From contig JBCDBR010000016.1 in the NCBI GenBank assembly GCA_039183205.1, forward strand, positions 1 through 64,000: DNA of 64,000 bases, read 5' to 3'. Below the pieces are notes generated by a model. It was not told where the DNA came from, did not search any database, and worked only from the letters and a program-made list of their open reading frames with translations. This DNA comes from HKCCE3408 sp039183205 (GTDB taxonomy: Bacteria > Pseudomonadota > Alphaproteobacteria > Rhodobacterales > Rhodobacteraceae). Below, one piece after another: positions 45,944 through 55,584 of this stretch. Both the position numbers and the translations under genes were made by a program. How positions within the stretch are numbered: the stretch's first letter is position 1; every line of letters starts with the position of its first letter.

Positions 45944-46075
45944 CAGGCGGCGGGTCGCGTCGGGCCAGCTGCGCCAGCCGCTCCTTGACCCGCATTGCCA
46001 TGGACAAAACGCATCGTCCCACAGCAAAACTGCCGGTCCGCGTCAGATCGACCCGCCGATGGCGCGGTGCGCCCG

Positions 46076-48169
46076 TTACCCCGCCGCGGTGACCGGGTCA
46101 TTGACGACGATCACGGGTTTCATCTGGTCAAGAATGTCGGCGGCGAGATGGCATTTGATCTCGTGTCCGGTCCCAAGTTTCCGCATCGGCGGCACGTCGG
46201 TCTCGCAGAGATTGCCGGGCACCTCGGATTTCCAGCGACAGCGGGTCTGGAACGGGCAGCCCGATGGTGGGTTCATCGCCGAGGGGATGTCGCCTTCCAG
46301 CACGATGCGCTGTTTTTCGACGCTTGTATCGGCGATTGGAACAGCCGAGAGAAGGGCTTCGGTATACGGGTGGTAGGGCGGGTTAAAGACCTGTTCTGTA
46401 TCGCCAATTTCGACCACATGGCCAAGGTACATGACCATCACACGGTCACTGAGATAGCGCACAATCGAGAGATCATGCGAGATGAAGAGAAGCGTTGTCT
46501 TCTCGGTCCGCTGTATCTCCATCAAGAGATCGGTGACCGCCGCTTGAACCGAGACATCCAGCGCCGAGACGGGTTCATCAGCGACGACAATTCGCGCACC
46601 GCCCGCAAAGGCCCGCGCGATGCCCACGCGCTGTTTTTGGCCACCCGAGAGCTGGCGTGGCATGCGGTCGGCAAAGGCGCGCGGCAGTTTGACCAGGTCC
46701 AAAAGCTCCAACATCCGGTTGCGCCGGTCGGCGTCGGAATTGCCATAGTGGAAGACCTCAAGGGCGCGGATAATTTGCCGTCCGACCGTCATCGACGGGT
46801 TCAGCGTGTCGAACGGGTTCTGGAACACCATTTGGATCGACGAGACCGTACCGGTATCGCGGCTGTCGATGGGCGTGCCTTGGATCGATTGATTGTCGAG
46901 CAGGACCTGCCCATCGGTGGCGGTTTCAAGCCCCATCAACACCTTTGCCAGGGTCGATTTCCCGCAGCCCGATTCCCCCACAATCGCCAAGGTCTCGGAT
47001 TCGCGCGCCTCAAAGCTAAGCGTTTCGTTTGCCTTGACGACCTTGGTGCCGCCGCCACCGAACATCTTGTTCGCCGCCACCTCATAGTATTTCTTCAACT
47101 CGTCGATCTTCAGGACCGTATCGCCAATCTCGGCTTTGCCTTTTTCTTCGGTCGCCACAATTGGCGCGTTCCAGTCAATCTCTAGATTGCGCAGGCAGCG
47201 GGTGGCGTGCCGGTCATCGCCGGCAACATCTGTCATCTGGATATCCTGTGCATCGCAGCGGCCCTGTTCGAAATAATCACAACGCGGGCCGAAATTGCAG
47301 CCAGGCGGGCGTTCATGGGGCAGGGGAAAATTGCCGGGAATGGCCACAAGCGGGCGCGATGTTTTGTCCGCGCCCGGCAGCGGGATCGAGCGAAAGAGCG
47401 CCTGCGTATAGGGATGCTGCATCCGGTCGAAGACATCTTCGATCGACCCGGTCTCAACCGCTTCGCCGGAATACATCACGCACAGCCGGTCGCAGGTTTC
47501 CAAGACCAGGCCGAGATTATGGGAAATGAACAGCATCGATGTGCCGTATTTGGTGCCGAGGTCTTTGACCAATTCGACGACCGCGGCCTCGACGGTCACA
47601 TCCAGCGCAGTTGTCGGTTCATCTAGGATCAAAAGGCTTGGCTTGGACATCAGCGCCATGGCGATCACGATACGCTGTTGCTGACCACCCGAAAGCTGAT
47701 GGGGATAGCTTTTCAGCATGCGTTCGGGGTCGGGCAGGCGGACATCGGTCACCACTTCGAGCGCACGGGCATAAGCTTCTTTTTCGCCGATGCCTTCATG
47801 GATCATCGGCACTTCCATGAGCTGTTGGCCGATCTTCATGGCGGGATTGAGCGATGCCATAGGTTCTTGATAGATCATCGCAATTTCAGACCCGCGCAGA
47901 TCACGTAGCTCTTCGGCAGACATTGCGTTCAGGTCGCGGCCTTTGAATTTGATCGTGCCGCCCACGATCCGACCATTGACGCCCAGGTCCTGCATCACGC
48001 CAAGCGCCACGGTGGATTTCCCGCAGCCCGATTCACCGACCAGCCCCATGGCTTCACCGGGCATCACCGTGCAGGAAAAATCCATCACGGCGGGAATTTC
48101 GCGGAGGCGGGTGAAGAAGGAGATCGAGAGGTTCGAGATCTCTAGGATCGGTCCGTCATAGCTGGTCAT
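46076..48169 (-). CDS. dipeptide/oligopeptide ABC transporter, fused double ATPase
   Basis: A 697-residue protein with two complete ABC modules, equivalent to DppD and DppF in one chain. The N-terminal module has Walker A GLVGESGCGKST, signature LSGGQQQR and Walker B LLILDEPTTALD. The C-terminal module has AIVGESGCGKST, LSGGQKQR and IVVADEPVSALD. Both have the oligopeptide-type C-terminal extension with a cysteine cluster (CDYFEQGRCD and, at the end, CPFQTRCRWKSEVPGNLCE). It energises the two permeases encoded upstream in the same operon. Confidence 0.93.
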   Translation of the reverse strand: MTSYDGPILEISNLSISFFTRLREIPAVMDFSCTVMPGEAMGLVGESGCGKSTVALGVMQDLGVNGRIVGGTIKFKGRDLNAMSAEELRDLRGSEIAMIYQEPMASLNPAMKIGQQLMEVPMIHEGIGEKEAYARALEVVTDVRLPDPERMLKSYPHQLSGGQQQRIVIAMALMSKPSLLILDEPTTALDVTVEAAVVELVKDLGTKYGTSMLFISHNLGLVLETCDRLCVMYSGEAVETGSIEDVFDRMQHPYTQALFRSIPLPGADKTSRPLVAIPGNFPLPHERPPGCNFGPRCDYFEQGRCDAQDIQMTDVAGDDRHATRCLRNLEIDWNAPIVATEEKGKAEIGDTVLKIDELKKYYEVAANKMFGGGGTKVVKANETLSFEARESETLAIVGESGCGKSTLAKVLMGLETATDGQVLLDNQSIQGTPIDSRDTGTVSSIQMVFQNPFDTLNPSMTVGRQIIRALEVFHYGNSDADRRNRMLELLDLVKLPRAFADRMPRQLSGGQKQRVGIARAFAGGARIVVADEPVSALDVSVQAAVTDLLMEIQRTEKTTLLFISHDLSIVRYLSDRVMVMYLGHVVEIGDTEQVFNPPYHPYTEALLSAVPIADTSVEKQRIVLEGDIPSAMNPPSGCPFQTRCRWKSEVPGNLCETDVPPMRKLGTGHEIKCHLAADILDQMKPVIVVNDPVTAAG

Positions 48170-48265
48170 CTGTGTCTCCCTGGCGCTCGATTGAGGCTTG
48201 GTGGATGGTCCGGTTTACCCGGATAGACTTGGTATATCTGCCGTATATCTTTGGTATGGCTGCTG

Positions 48266-48397
48266 TTATCGATCCCCGAGTTTCACGACAAAGTGGCGGC
48301 AACCGGTGCGCGCTTTATCGACGTTCATGGGCTTGGCTTGCCAGATCACGCTGGAGCCGAACGTCGCACCAAAGAAAAGGATCAACACGACCGACAT
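48266..48397 (-). CDS. possible small membrane protein in the peptide-transporter operon
   Basis: A 43-codon frame in the 236-base gap between the second permease and the ATPase gene. It begins MSVVLILFFGATFGSSVIWQ, one membrane helix, and ends in a basic tail (KARTGCRHFVVKLGDR). AAGGAT, overlapping the end of the permease gene, could serve as ribosome site at a long spacing. The hydrophobic N-terminus and same-strand place support coding, but I know no family. Confidence 0.35.
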   Translation of the reverse strand: MSVVLILFFGATFGSSVIWQAKPMNVDKARTGCRHFVVKLGDR

Positions 48398-48405
48398 CGG
48401 GCTGA

Positions 48406-49860
48406 TCAATCCTTAAGGCTTTCTTCGCGCAGCCCATCAGCCAATAGATTTAGGCCCAAAACGAGCGACATCAGCGCCAGAGCAGGTGGCAGGGGCGGGT
48501 GCGGGTAGACGGTCAGAAGACGCCGTCCCTCGTTGATCGTCGAGCCCCAATCCGGCGATTCCGGGCTCACGCCGAGGCCGAAGAACCCTAATGTTCCCAA
48601 AAGGATCGTCGTATAGCCAATGCGCAAACAGAAATCGACGATCAGCGGACCGCGTGCATTGGGCAGGATTTCCCAAAGCATGATGTACCACGGCCCTTCG
48701 CCGCGCGTTTGCGCCGCACCTACGTAGTCTCGCGTTCGGACGTCCAAGACGAGCCCGCGGACGATCCGGAAGACGGTGGGTGAGTTCACGAACACGACCG
48801 AGACAAACACGATCAGGATATTCTTGGGCACGTCGATCCCGTCGATTGCGGCCGGCAATGGTCGAAACAGGCTTTCCGGATCGGGATCGCTCAGAAGCGA
48901 CAGATAGGCCCAACCGCCGACCACAACTGTGACGCCCACCAAGACATTGCGCAATTGGGGCTGCGTGTGGAACCGGGAATTGAACAGCGTCACAAAGAAC
49001 AGGATCGGGAAGATGAACAAGACGCCGCCCATCACGATCGGGATAAAGCTGTCTTGGATTTCGGGTGTGACCAGCAGGTAGAACAGCAAGATCACCGGAA
49101 AGGCCAAGACCAAATTCGCGATGAACGTGATGATCGTGTCGATCCGACCGCCCAAATAGCCCGCAGGCAAGCCAAGCGAGATGCCGACCATAAAGGCAAA
49201 GAGCGTGGCCAGCGGCGCGATCCGCAAAACCGAGACGGCGCCGTAGACCATTCGGCTGAACACGTCGCGGCCAAGGCTATCGGCCCCCAAAAGGTAAAAG
49301 GCGTATTCGCCGTCCTCTGGGTCCGGCAGCGGCACCCCCGGCGTTCCATTGCGGATCGATGAGATCTGTGACAGCGGCTCATGCGTGGCAATCAGACCGG
49401 CAAAAATGGCGGTGAAAATCCAGAACATCACCAGGCCAAAGCCGACCATGCCGATCGGACTGTCAAAGAGCTTACCGTAAAGGCCGAGCTTGCGCTTAAA
49501 CGTGATCGAGACCGCAAACAGCGCAATCAGCGCGATCCATACGGGCACGAACCGCGCGCCGAGCGATCCGATGATACCGCGCGCCTCCAGGTCGGGCTGC
49601 ACGATGCCGCCAACGATGTAGATCACGCAACAGGCGAGAAACAGCAAAACGGCGTATTTCATACCCATCAGCGCGTAATCGGACGGTGTGCGCACGATGC
49701 TGAGCGTGTGATCGGCATTCACCACCGTCTCACCCGGTCGGATGCCCGCGATGGTCAGAGCGATATTGCTGAGAAAACTGATGATGAAGACGACCAGTGC
49801 TGCCAGCATCATCGGGTTCAAGATGGCGCCAAGGTTTCCGGACCAAGTTAGATGTTCCAT
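48406..49860 (-). CDS. peptide ABC transporter permease, DppC type, extended
   Basis: A 484-residue inner-membrane permease. DppC-like proteins are usually about 280-310 residues; this one has an added N-terminal region of about 130 residues with three extra hydrophobic helices before the normal start (LFDSPIGMVGFGLVMFW), and an insertion with HTQPQLRNVLVGVTVVVGGW in the middle. The conserved parts are GADSLGRDVFSRMVYG and the EAA-type loop YVGAAQTRGEGPWYIMLWEILPNA. It lies 13 bases after the DppB-type gene. Confidence 0.9.
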   Translation of the reverse strand: MEHLTWSGNLGAILNPMMLAALVVFIISFLSNIALTIAGIRPGETVVNADHTLSIVRTPSDYALMGMKYAVLLFLACCVIYIVGGIVQPDLEARGIIGSLGARFVPVWIALIALFAVSITFKRKLGLYGKLFDSPIGMVGFGLVMFWIFTAIFAGLIATHEPLSQISSIRNGTPGVPLPDPEDGEYAFYLLGADSLGRDVFSRMVYGAVSVLRIAPLATLFAFMVGISLGLPAGYLGGRIDTIITFIANLVLAFPVILLFYLLVTPEIQDSFIPIVMGGVLFIFPILFFVTLFNSRFHTQPQLRNVLVGVTVVVGGWAYLSLLSDPDPESLFRPLPAAIDGIDVPKNILIVFVSVVFVNSPTVFRIVRGLVLDVRTRDYVGAAQTRGEGPWYIMLWEILPNARGPLIVDFCLRIGYTTILLGTLGFFGLGVSPESPDWGSTINEGRRLLTVYPHPPLPPALALMSLVLGLNLLADGLREESLKD

Positions 49861-49873
49861 GCTGCGTTGCCCC

Positions 49874-50962
49874 TTAGCTAATCCGGATCCGCGGGTTCAA
49901 GAACACATAGCCGATGTCAGAAATCAGCTGCGTGATCAAAACCACAAGGACGGCAACGATGGAGCAGGTGAGCAGCAATTCGATATCGTTGTTGGATGCT
50001 GCTTGGACCAAGGTCCAGCCGAAGCCATTGTAATTGAACAGTGTCTCCACAATCACGACCCCGGTCAGAAGCCACGGGAATTGGAGCATGATGACGGTAA
50101 ACGGCGCAATGAGCGCGTTGCGCAATGCGTGTTTCAGAACGATCTTGCGGAAGCTGACACCTTTCAGCCGCGCGGTTCGGATATATTGCGCGGTCATGAC
50201 CTCTGCCATGGAGGCGCGGGTCATACGCGCGATATATCCCATGCCGTAAAGTGCGATGGTCATGACCGGCAGGGTGAAGTTCCAGAAATTGGCGCCGTCC
50301 ATCGCTTGGCGGGCGGAGCCTTGGAACAACGTGCGCCCCTCAATCCAGCCCCATTCCGCCAAAAGCGGCGATATGCCGGTTTGCGAGGAGGCCAGCAAAA
50401 CAATGAAGATCACGCCAGAGACGTATTCCGGCGTCGCGGTTGTGGCGATGGCAAAGGTCGATAAGGATCGGTCGAGCCGAGAGCCTTCGCGCATGCCCGC
50501 CAGAACGCCCACAAGCAATGCTGCCGGTACCATGATGATAAAGGCCCAGAACATCAGCTTGCCGGTCAGGGCCAAACGACCGCCCACAATCGACGACACC
50601 TCGTCGTCCGAGACCGTTGAATACCCCAAATCGCCTTGCAGGACGCCGCAAAAGCGCGGCGCGTCTTCCAAGCTATCCCCGAGATCGACGCAGCGCCCTG
50701 TCACTTCACCGGTTTCTTCGTCGATCAATGTCCAACCCGGGCGGACGCCAAGCCATTCGCCATACCGCGACACCATCGACCCGCCATAGCCATTGCGGTC
50801 GAGCCAGCTTGCCACCTCGGCATCCGTCATCCGCGCATTGCCCTGCGTTTTGGCGAGTTTTTCCAGATTGGGCTGAAGGTTGGTCAGGAAGAAAACAACG
50901 AAGGTAAGACACAAGGCGGTCAGCGCCATCACGCCAATTCGTTTGAGGATAAAAAGTGCCAT
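49874..50962 (-). CDS. peptide ABC transporter permease, DppB type
   Basis: A 362-residue inner-membrane permease. The N-terminus LFILKRIGVMALTALCLTFVVFFL is typical of DppB, and the EAA loop reads YIRTARLKGVSFRKIVLKHALRNA. About six membrane helices are visible, with an enlarged periplasmic segment between the first two (from about residue 35 to 125). It pairs with the DppC-type protein to form the channel. Confidence 0.92.
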   Translation of the reverse strand: MALFILKRIGVMALTALCLTFVVFFLTNLQPNLEKLAKTQGNARMTDAEVASWLDRNGYGGSMVSRYGEWLGVRPGWTLIDEETGEVTGRCVDLGDSLEDAPRFCGVLQGDLGYSTVSDDEVSSIVGGRLALTGKLMFWAFIIMVPAALLVGVLAGMREGSRLDRSLSTFAIATTATPEYVSGVIFIVLLASSQTGISPLLAEWGWIEGRTLFQGSARQAMDGANFWNFTLPVMTIALYGMGYIARMTRASMAEVMTAQYIRTARLKGVSFRKIVLKHALRNALIAPFTVIMLQFPWLLTGVVIVETLFNYNGFGWTLVQAASNNDIELLLTCSIVAVLVVLITQLISDIGYVFLNPRIRIS

Positions 50963-51054
50963 GCACGGTCCCTGTTCAGTGGCTGGCCGGTCTTTTGCGG
51001 GCCTAAAAGGAACAGGGCGGCGTCTGGATGAGCGCCGCCCTGTGATCGTTTAGG

Positions 51055-52698
51055 TCAGGCTTCAATGCCGAGATAATGTGGATTGATCTCGAACTTGGGA
51101 TGCATGAACGCGTTGACCACATTGGGCTGTGCGTGGCGATAGAGTGAGCGCCAATAGGGCTGACACACCACAGCGTCATCGCGCAGGATCGTTTGCAGCT
51201 GAGCCATGATGGCCCGCCGCTCTTCGGAGTTTTGGATCCCGTTGGCTTGGTCAAGCAAGGCATCGAAGTCTGGATTTGCATACCCGGCTTCGTTCCATGC
51301 CACGCCTGAGCGGTAGGCGAGGTTGTAGATTTCGACACCAAGGACACGGCCATTCCAACCGGTCGAGCTGAGCGGGTAGTTCAGCCAATCGTTCCAGAAG
51401 GTCGACCCTGGAATAATCACCCGTTCCACATTGAAGCCCGCATCGCGCAATTGCGCGGCATAGGCGTCGGTGGTCGGGCGTTCGAAGCCCCCGTCGAGCG
51501 ATGTGATTTCGAACACGTGGTCGGCATAGCCGGCCTCGGTGAGAAGGGCCAGCGCACCTTCTTTGTCGACGGCCACCGGCTCGATCTCGGCATATTCGGG
51601 ATGGATCGGCGCGACGTGGTGGTTTTCAGCCACCGAGCCGCGGTTGTCGTATCCAAGCTCCAACACTTCTTGCAGATCGACGGCCATGTTGATGGCCTGA
51701 CGCACGCGGGGGTCGTTATAGGGCTCGCTGGACTGGTTGGGGCGCAGCACGATGGTCGCCGCGGTGGGCGTTTCGTATTGCGTCCACCCGATCGCATCGA
51801 AGATTTCGATGAACTCACCCACGGTTTCGTAGGTCATGTCGAACTCGCCCGCATCGGCGCCGGCGAACCATGCCGCAGGGTCGGTGCCCAGATCGATGAA
51901 CTCGATTGTATCGAGATACGCTGTGCCCCAATAGGTGTGATCGGGATTTTTCTCCAACAACGCACCCACGCCCACTTCGTGTCGCGCGATCCGATAGGCG
52001 CCGGTTCCCACACCATGTGATACCGGGTCCTGGCCGATGTAATCCATGTGCTGGATGGCACCGGGATATTCCGCCATAGCTGGCACGATGACGATATCGG
52101 GGCGTTGCAGGTTCAATTGCACGGTGAGATCATCGACGACGACGATGGCGCCTTCGGCGGCCGAGGTGCCACCCTCTGCAATCAGCGCGCCCATACGCGT
52201 GGCCATCGAATTGCCTTCGACCTCGGTTTCGCACCAAGCCTCGAAATTCGCAGCAACATGGGCGGCGGTGAATGCGTCGCCATTGTTAAACGTAACGCCA
52301 GGACGCACGTTCAGTGTGTATTGCGTGGCATCGTCATTGGCTTCCCAACTTTCCAGGAGCACACCAGTGAAGGTCCCGTCTGGATTGAGTTCGATGAGAT
52401 ATTCGGCGATGCCGCGGGTCATGTTCGCAAGTTCGTTCCAGTCATAGGTGCGCGGGTCTTTGCCGGCGCGCACGCTCATCTGGATGCGCAAATCACCACC
52501 CATCGGAGCGGACGCGAGATGGCCGCCAGCTTCGGCGGGCGATAAACCAATCAATGAATAAGCGGCTGCCGCACTCACGCCGAGCGCTGTTGTGCGTGCC
52601 AAAAATTCGCGCCGGCTAAGGTCGCCGGCCAAGCATTCCTCGGCATACATTGTAGCTGCCGGGTGAATGGCCCGGCCGCGGTCTAGCTGTTCCGACAT
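51055..52698 (-). CDS. peptide ABC transporter substrate-binding protein, Tat-exported
   Basis: A 547-residue extracytoplasmic solute-binding protein of family 5. The N-terminal region carries a twin-arginine signal, SRREFLARTTALGVSAAAA, so it is exported folded. The mature part has LLESWEANDDATQYTLNVRPGVTF in pieces, GTGAYRI, and NDPRVRQAINMAVD, all diagnostic of the family. AGGGAGAC precedes ATG 52698; longer in-frame starts would place extra residues before the signal. It heads the transporter operon. Confidence 0.93.
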   Translation of the reverse strand: MSEQLDRGRAIHPAATMYAEECLAGDLSRREFLARTTALGVSAAAAYSLIGLSPAEAGGHLASAPMGGDLRIQMSVRAGKDPRTYDWNELANMTRGIAEYLIELNPDGTFTGVLLESWEANDDATQYTLNVRPGVTFNNGDAFTAAHVAANFEAWCETEVEGNSMATRMGALIAEGGTSAAEGAIVVVDDLTVQLNLQRPDIVIVPAMAEYPGAIQHMDYIGQDPVSHGVGTGAYRIARHEVGVGALLEKNPDHTYWGTAYLDTIEFIDLGTDPAAWFAGADAGEFDMTYETVGEFIEIFDAIGWTQYETPTAATIVLRPNQSSEPYNDPRVRQAINMAVDLQEVLELGYDNRGSVAENHHVAPIHPEYAEIEPVAVDKEGALALLTEAGYADHVFEITSLDGGFERPTTDAYAAQLRDAGFNVERVIIPGSTFWNDWLNYPLSSTGWNGRVLGVEIYNLAYRSGVAWNEAGYANPDFDALLDQANGIQNSEERRAIMAQLQTILRDDAVVCQPYWRSLYRHAQPNVVNAFMHPKFEINPHYLGIEA

Positions 52699-52944
52699 AT
52701 AAAGTCTCCCTGTGACGTTGTCGTCTGTCTTGGTGCATGCAGTTTTTTGCAGGTCCGCCGCCAATACCCATCGTCATGACGTTTTCCCCACTTGCACGGC
52801 GTGGTACGCATACGGCACGCTTTAGTTGCCGCCGTCAACGGCACAGCGCGGCGTTTCATGGAAAAAATGCGACATCTTGGTGCCGCTTTCAGACACTTTC
52901 GCACCACCGACTAGGAATTAAGCCGAAATATAAAATCTTCGTCA

Positions 52945-53736
52945 TCAGCCGATCCGGCGGGGGCCAGCGCGGCGAAATTCTGTCGGGGTGAGGCCAGTAT
53001 AGCCGGCAAAGGCGCGGGTGAAGTATGCGGGCGATGAAAAGCCCAACTGCTCCGACACCGCCCGCGCGCTTAGTCGGGTATCCGACAGCATCGCGCGCGC
53101 AGCATGCATGACACGTTCATTGAGCAGGGCATGCGCCGGACGGCCAGCCGTTTCGCGGCAGACCCGGCTGAGATGCGTCGGCGTGACGCCCAATTCCTTG
53201 GCAAAATCCGCCACACCAAAGCCCTGATGGTACGACCCTTCCATCAGATCGGAGAATTTGCGCACCAGACCGTGGCTCGCTTTCGACCCCAATGCGCCGT
53301 CCTGGCGTTCCAATTCGCGGGTCAGCGCGGTTGAAATAAGCAGGCCATAAGCTTGCAAGGCGCGCGCCATCGCCGGGGCCTGTCCGGCCAATTCCCGTTC
53401 GATCCGTTCAATGGCCGATGTCAGGTTGCCCTGGGCTTCGATGTTCGAAATTCTCAGATGGACCGCTCTTTCGGGCAATCCGAGATCTTCCGTCGTCGGC
53501 ACCTCAAGCACCAGGCCCTGGATCTGGGCCGGCAACTCCAGCGCCATGATCGTGCGCGCCGGAACCCAAATCGCTGTATTCGGTCCGTAACCCCGGTTGA
53601 TACAAGAGATGATGACACGCCCCTGGCCGCGGGTGATCCAGTACAAATGATGGCTTTGATTGCCGTGCAATTCCTGCATGCGCCAGGGCGCGCCCATGCG
53701 GAGCTTGGTCAGAGATGTCACGGAGTAGGTGGCCAT
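52945..53736 (-). CDS. AraC family transcriptional regulator
   Basis: A 263-residue regulator with an N-terminal cupin-like ligand domain (HHLYWITRGQGRVIISCINRG in parts) and a C-terminal pair of helix-turn-helix motifs: VADFAKELGVTPTHLSRVCRE and RAVSEQLGFSSPAYFTRAF with GLTPTEFRR. ATG 53736 is used; a GTG three codons upstream is possible. It is on the same strand as the peptide transporter, 246 bases upstream, and is the likely controller of that operon. Confidence 0.9.
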   Translation of the reverse strand: MATYSVTSLTKLRMGAPWRMQELHGNQSHHLYWITRGQGRVIISCINRGYGPNTAIWVPARTIMALELPAQIQGLVLEVPTTEDLGLPERAVHLRISNIEAQGNLTSAIERIERELAGQAPAMARALQAYGLLISTALTRELERQDGALGSKASHGLVRKFSDLMEGSYHQGFGVADFAKELGVTPTHLSRVCRETAGRPAHALLNERVMHAARAMLSDTRLSARAVSEQLGFSSPAYFTRAFAGYTGLTPTEFRRAGPRRIG

Positions 53737-53829
53737 AAGCGCCACCGTAATTGTTCGAAATTGTAAAGAGAAGGTCCGAGATCGGCATTGTCGAAAATAT
53801 GTGGCAATCAGGATCGCTGTGCTGAGCTA

Positions 53830-54699
53830 TCACAGCGCGACCCGCGCCCAATCCTGCATTCTTGCGCGAAACCAGGTGCGCTGGCGCTTGGCATATTGCC
53901 GTGTGGCGATGATGCTGGCCTCCCGCGCGGCCGCAAATGTGAGATCGCCGCGGAGATAAGAGATCAGCTCCTTTGCTCCGATCGCTTTGGCTTCACCGCC
54001 TGCTGTCTGCCAGCGGGGGAGGTTCTTTTCGGCCTCCTCCAGCGCGCCGTTTTCTAGCATGATATCAAAGCGTTGTTCGATGCGTTTGGCCAACACATCG
54101 CGATCTGTGTCCAGCAACAGCCGTGTTGTCTTTTCCGGCACCAAGAGCGGTGGTGCCGTTTCGGCCTGCCACGCGCTCAGCGGATGACCGGTCGCCCGCC
54201 AGACCTCCCATCCGCGCTGCACGCGCGCGCGATTTTGCCGGTCGATGCGCGCCGCCAAGACCGGGTCCGCGGCGTCAAGCGCGCTCAGCAGCTGGGAGAG
54301 AGGCAACGCATCCGCTTCGTCGCGCACGGCGGGTGGGATCGGCGGAATGTCGGCCAGGCCGTCGCAGAGGGCGGCAAAATACAGCCCGGTCCCCCCGACG
54401 ATGATCGGCCGGGTCGGCGCCAACATCGGGGTGAGATCGCGCAGCCAGTGTCCAACCGAATAGTCCAAGCCCCAGCCCACATGTCCATAAAGCGCGTGCG
54501 GCGCACGGGCGAGGTCGTTCGGGCTTGGCCGGGCCGTCAGCACATGCCATCCGGCGTAAACCTGCAACGCGTCGGCATTAACGATTTGCCCGCCCTGGGC
54601 CTCGGCGATCTGCAATGCGAGGGCGGATTTCCCGCTCGCGGTCGGGCCTGCGATCAGCACCGGCTGGTCGGGCGGAATGGTGGTGAGATCGACGCTCAC
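53830..54699 (-). CDS. miaA: tRNA dimethylallyltransferase MiaA
   Basis: A 289-residue enzyme that isoprenylates A37 of tRNAs reading U-initial codons. The P-loop is LIAGPTASGKSALA, followed by NADALQVYAGW and RPIIVGGTGLYFAAL. The C-terminal RQYAKRQRTWFRAR is the tRNA-binding signature. The start is assigned to a GTG at 54699, since an open frame further upstream would run under the divergent pyrH promoter and has no conserved residues. Confidence 0.93.
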   Translation of the reverse strand: MSVDLTTIPPDQPVLIAGPTASGKSALALQIAEAQGGQIVNADALQVYAGWHVLTARPSPNDLARAPHALYGHVGWGLDYSVGHWLRDLTPMLAPTRPIIVGGTGLYFAALCDGLADIPPIPPAVRDEADALPLSQLLSALDAADPVLAARIDRQNRARVQRGWEVWRATGHPLSAWQAETAPPLLVPEKTTRLLLDTDRDVLAKRIEQRFDIMLENGALEEAEKNLPRWQTAGGEAKAIGAKELISYLRGDLTFAAAREASIIATRQYAKRQRTWFRARMQDWARVAL

Positions 54700-54797
54700 C
54701 GGGTGCGATGTGGCAATTTCCGCCCTCCCGAGTTGAACAGCCCCGGCAATTGCGCCATAAGCGCCACGTACCGTATGCCCCAGGATACAGGTTCCCC

Positions 54798-55529
54798 ATG
54801 CCCGACGATACCACCCCGCCGCGACCGCTTTATTCGCGGGTGATGTTGAAAATCTCCGGCGAGGCATTGATGGGCAGCCAAGGGTTTGGTCTTCATCCCC
54901 CAACCGTGGAACGTATCGCTGCCGAAGTGAAATCGGTTCATGATATGGGCGTGCAGATCTGTATGGTGATCGGCGGGGGCAACATTTTTCGCGGCCTGCA
55001 AGGCTCAGCCCAAGGGATGGAGCGAACAACCGCCGATTACATGGGCATGCTGGCCACGGTGATGAATGCGCTGGCGATGCAATCGGCGCTCGAAAGCGCC
55101 GGCGTCTTTACGCGGGTGATCAGCGCCATTCCGATGGATCAGGTATGTGAGCCCTATATTCGGCGCCGTGCGGTGCGGCATCTGGAAAAGGACCGGGTTT
55201 GCATTTTTGCCGCCGGCACGGGCAATCCGTATTTCACAACCGATACCGCGGCCACCTTGCGGGCCAATGAAATGCGCTGCCAGGCGATCTTTAAAGGAAC
55301 CAAAGTCGACGGCGTCTATGACAAGGACCCCGTCAAACATGATGACGCAAAACGGTTCGATGAGATCAGCTATGACGACGTTTTGGCCCAGCATCTGGGC
55401 GTCATGGATGCGTCTGCGATTGCTTTGGCGCGCGAAAACGATGTGCCGATTATCGTGTTCTCGCTGGATGAACCTGGCGGGTTTCGCGGCATCCTGGCTG
55501 GTAAGGGGACCTATACAAAGGTCCACTGA
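54798..55529 (+). CDS. pyrH: UMP kinase
   Basis: A 243-residue amino-acid-kinase-fold enzyme that turns UMP into UDP. Motifs: MLKISGEALMGSQGFGL, VIGGGNIFRG and GTGNPYFTTDTAATLRA. DGVYDKDP is the usual DPxK region. The ATG at 54798 gives a slightly long N-terminus (MPDDTTPPRPLYSRV). It starts the cell-envelope cluster that continues to the end of the window. Confidence 0.95.
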   Translation: MPDDTTPPRPLYSRVMLKISGEALMGSQGFGLHPPTVERIAAEVKSVHDMGVQICMVIGGGNIFRGLQGSAQGMERTTADYMGMLATVMNALAMQSALESAGVFTRVISAIPMDQVCEPYIRRRAVRHLEKDRVCIFAAGTGNPYFTTDTAATLRANEMRCQAIFKGTKVDGVYDKDPVKHDDAKRFDEISYDDVLAQHLGVMDASAIALARENDVPIIVFSLDEPGGFRGILAGKGTYTKVH

Positions 55530-55584
55530 CCGCCTAATTACCGCCAAATTGACTTGCGATCTGGGCCGGGTGGAGGGCGCCTAA

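Noticed and set aside
45995..47185. 396-codon plus-strand open frame
   Set aside because: It runs antisense through the C-terminal module of the peptide-transporter ATPase, which has full family motifs; the plus frame is a high-GC shadow.
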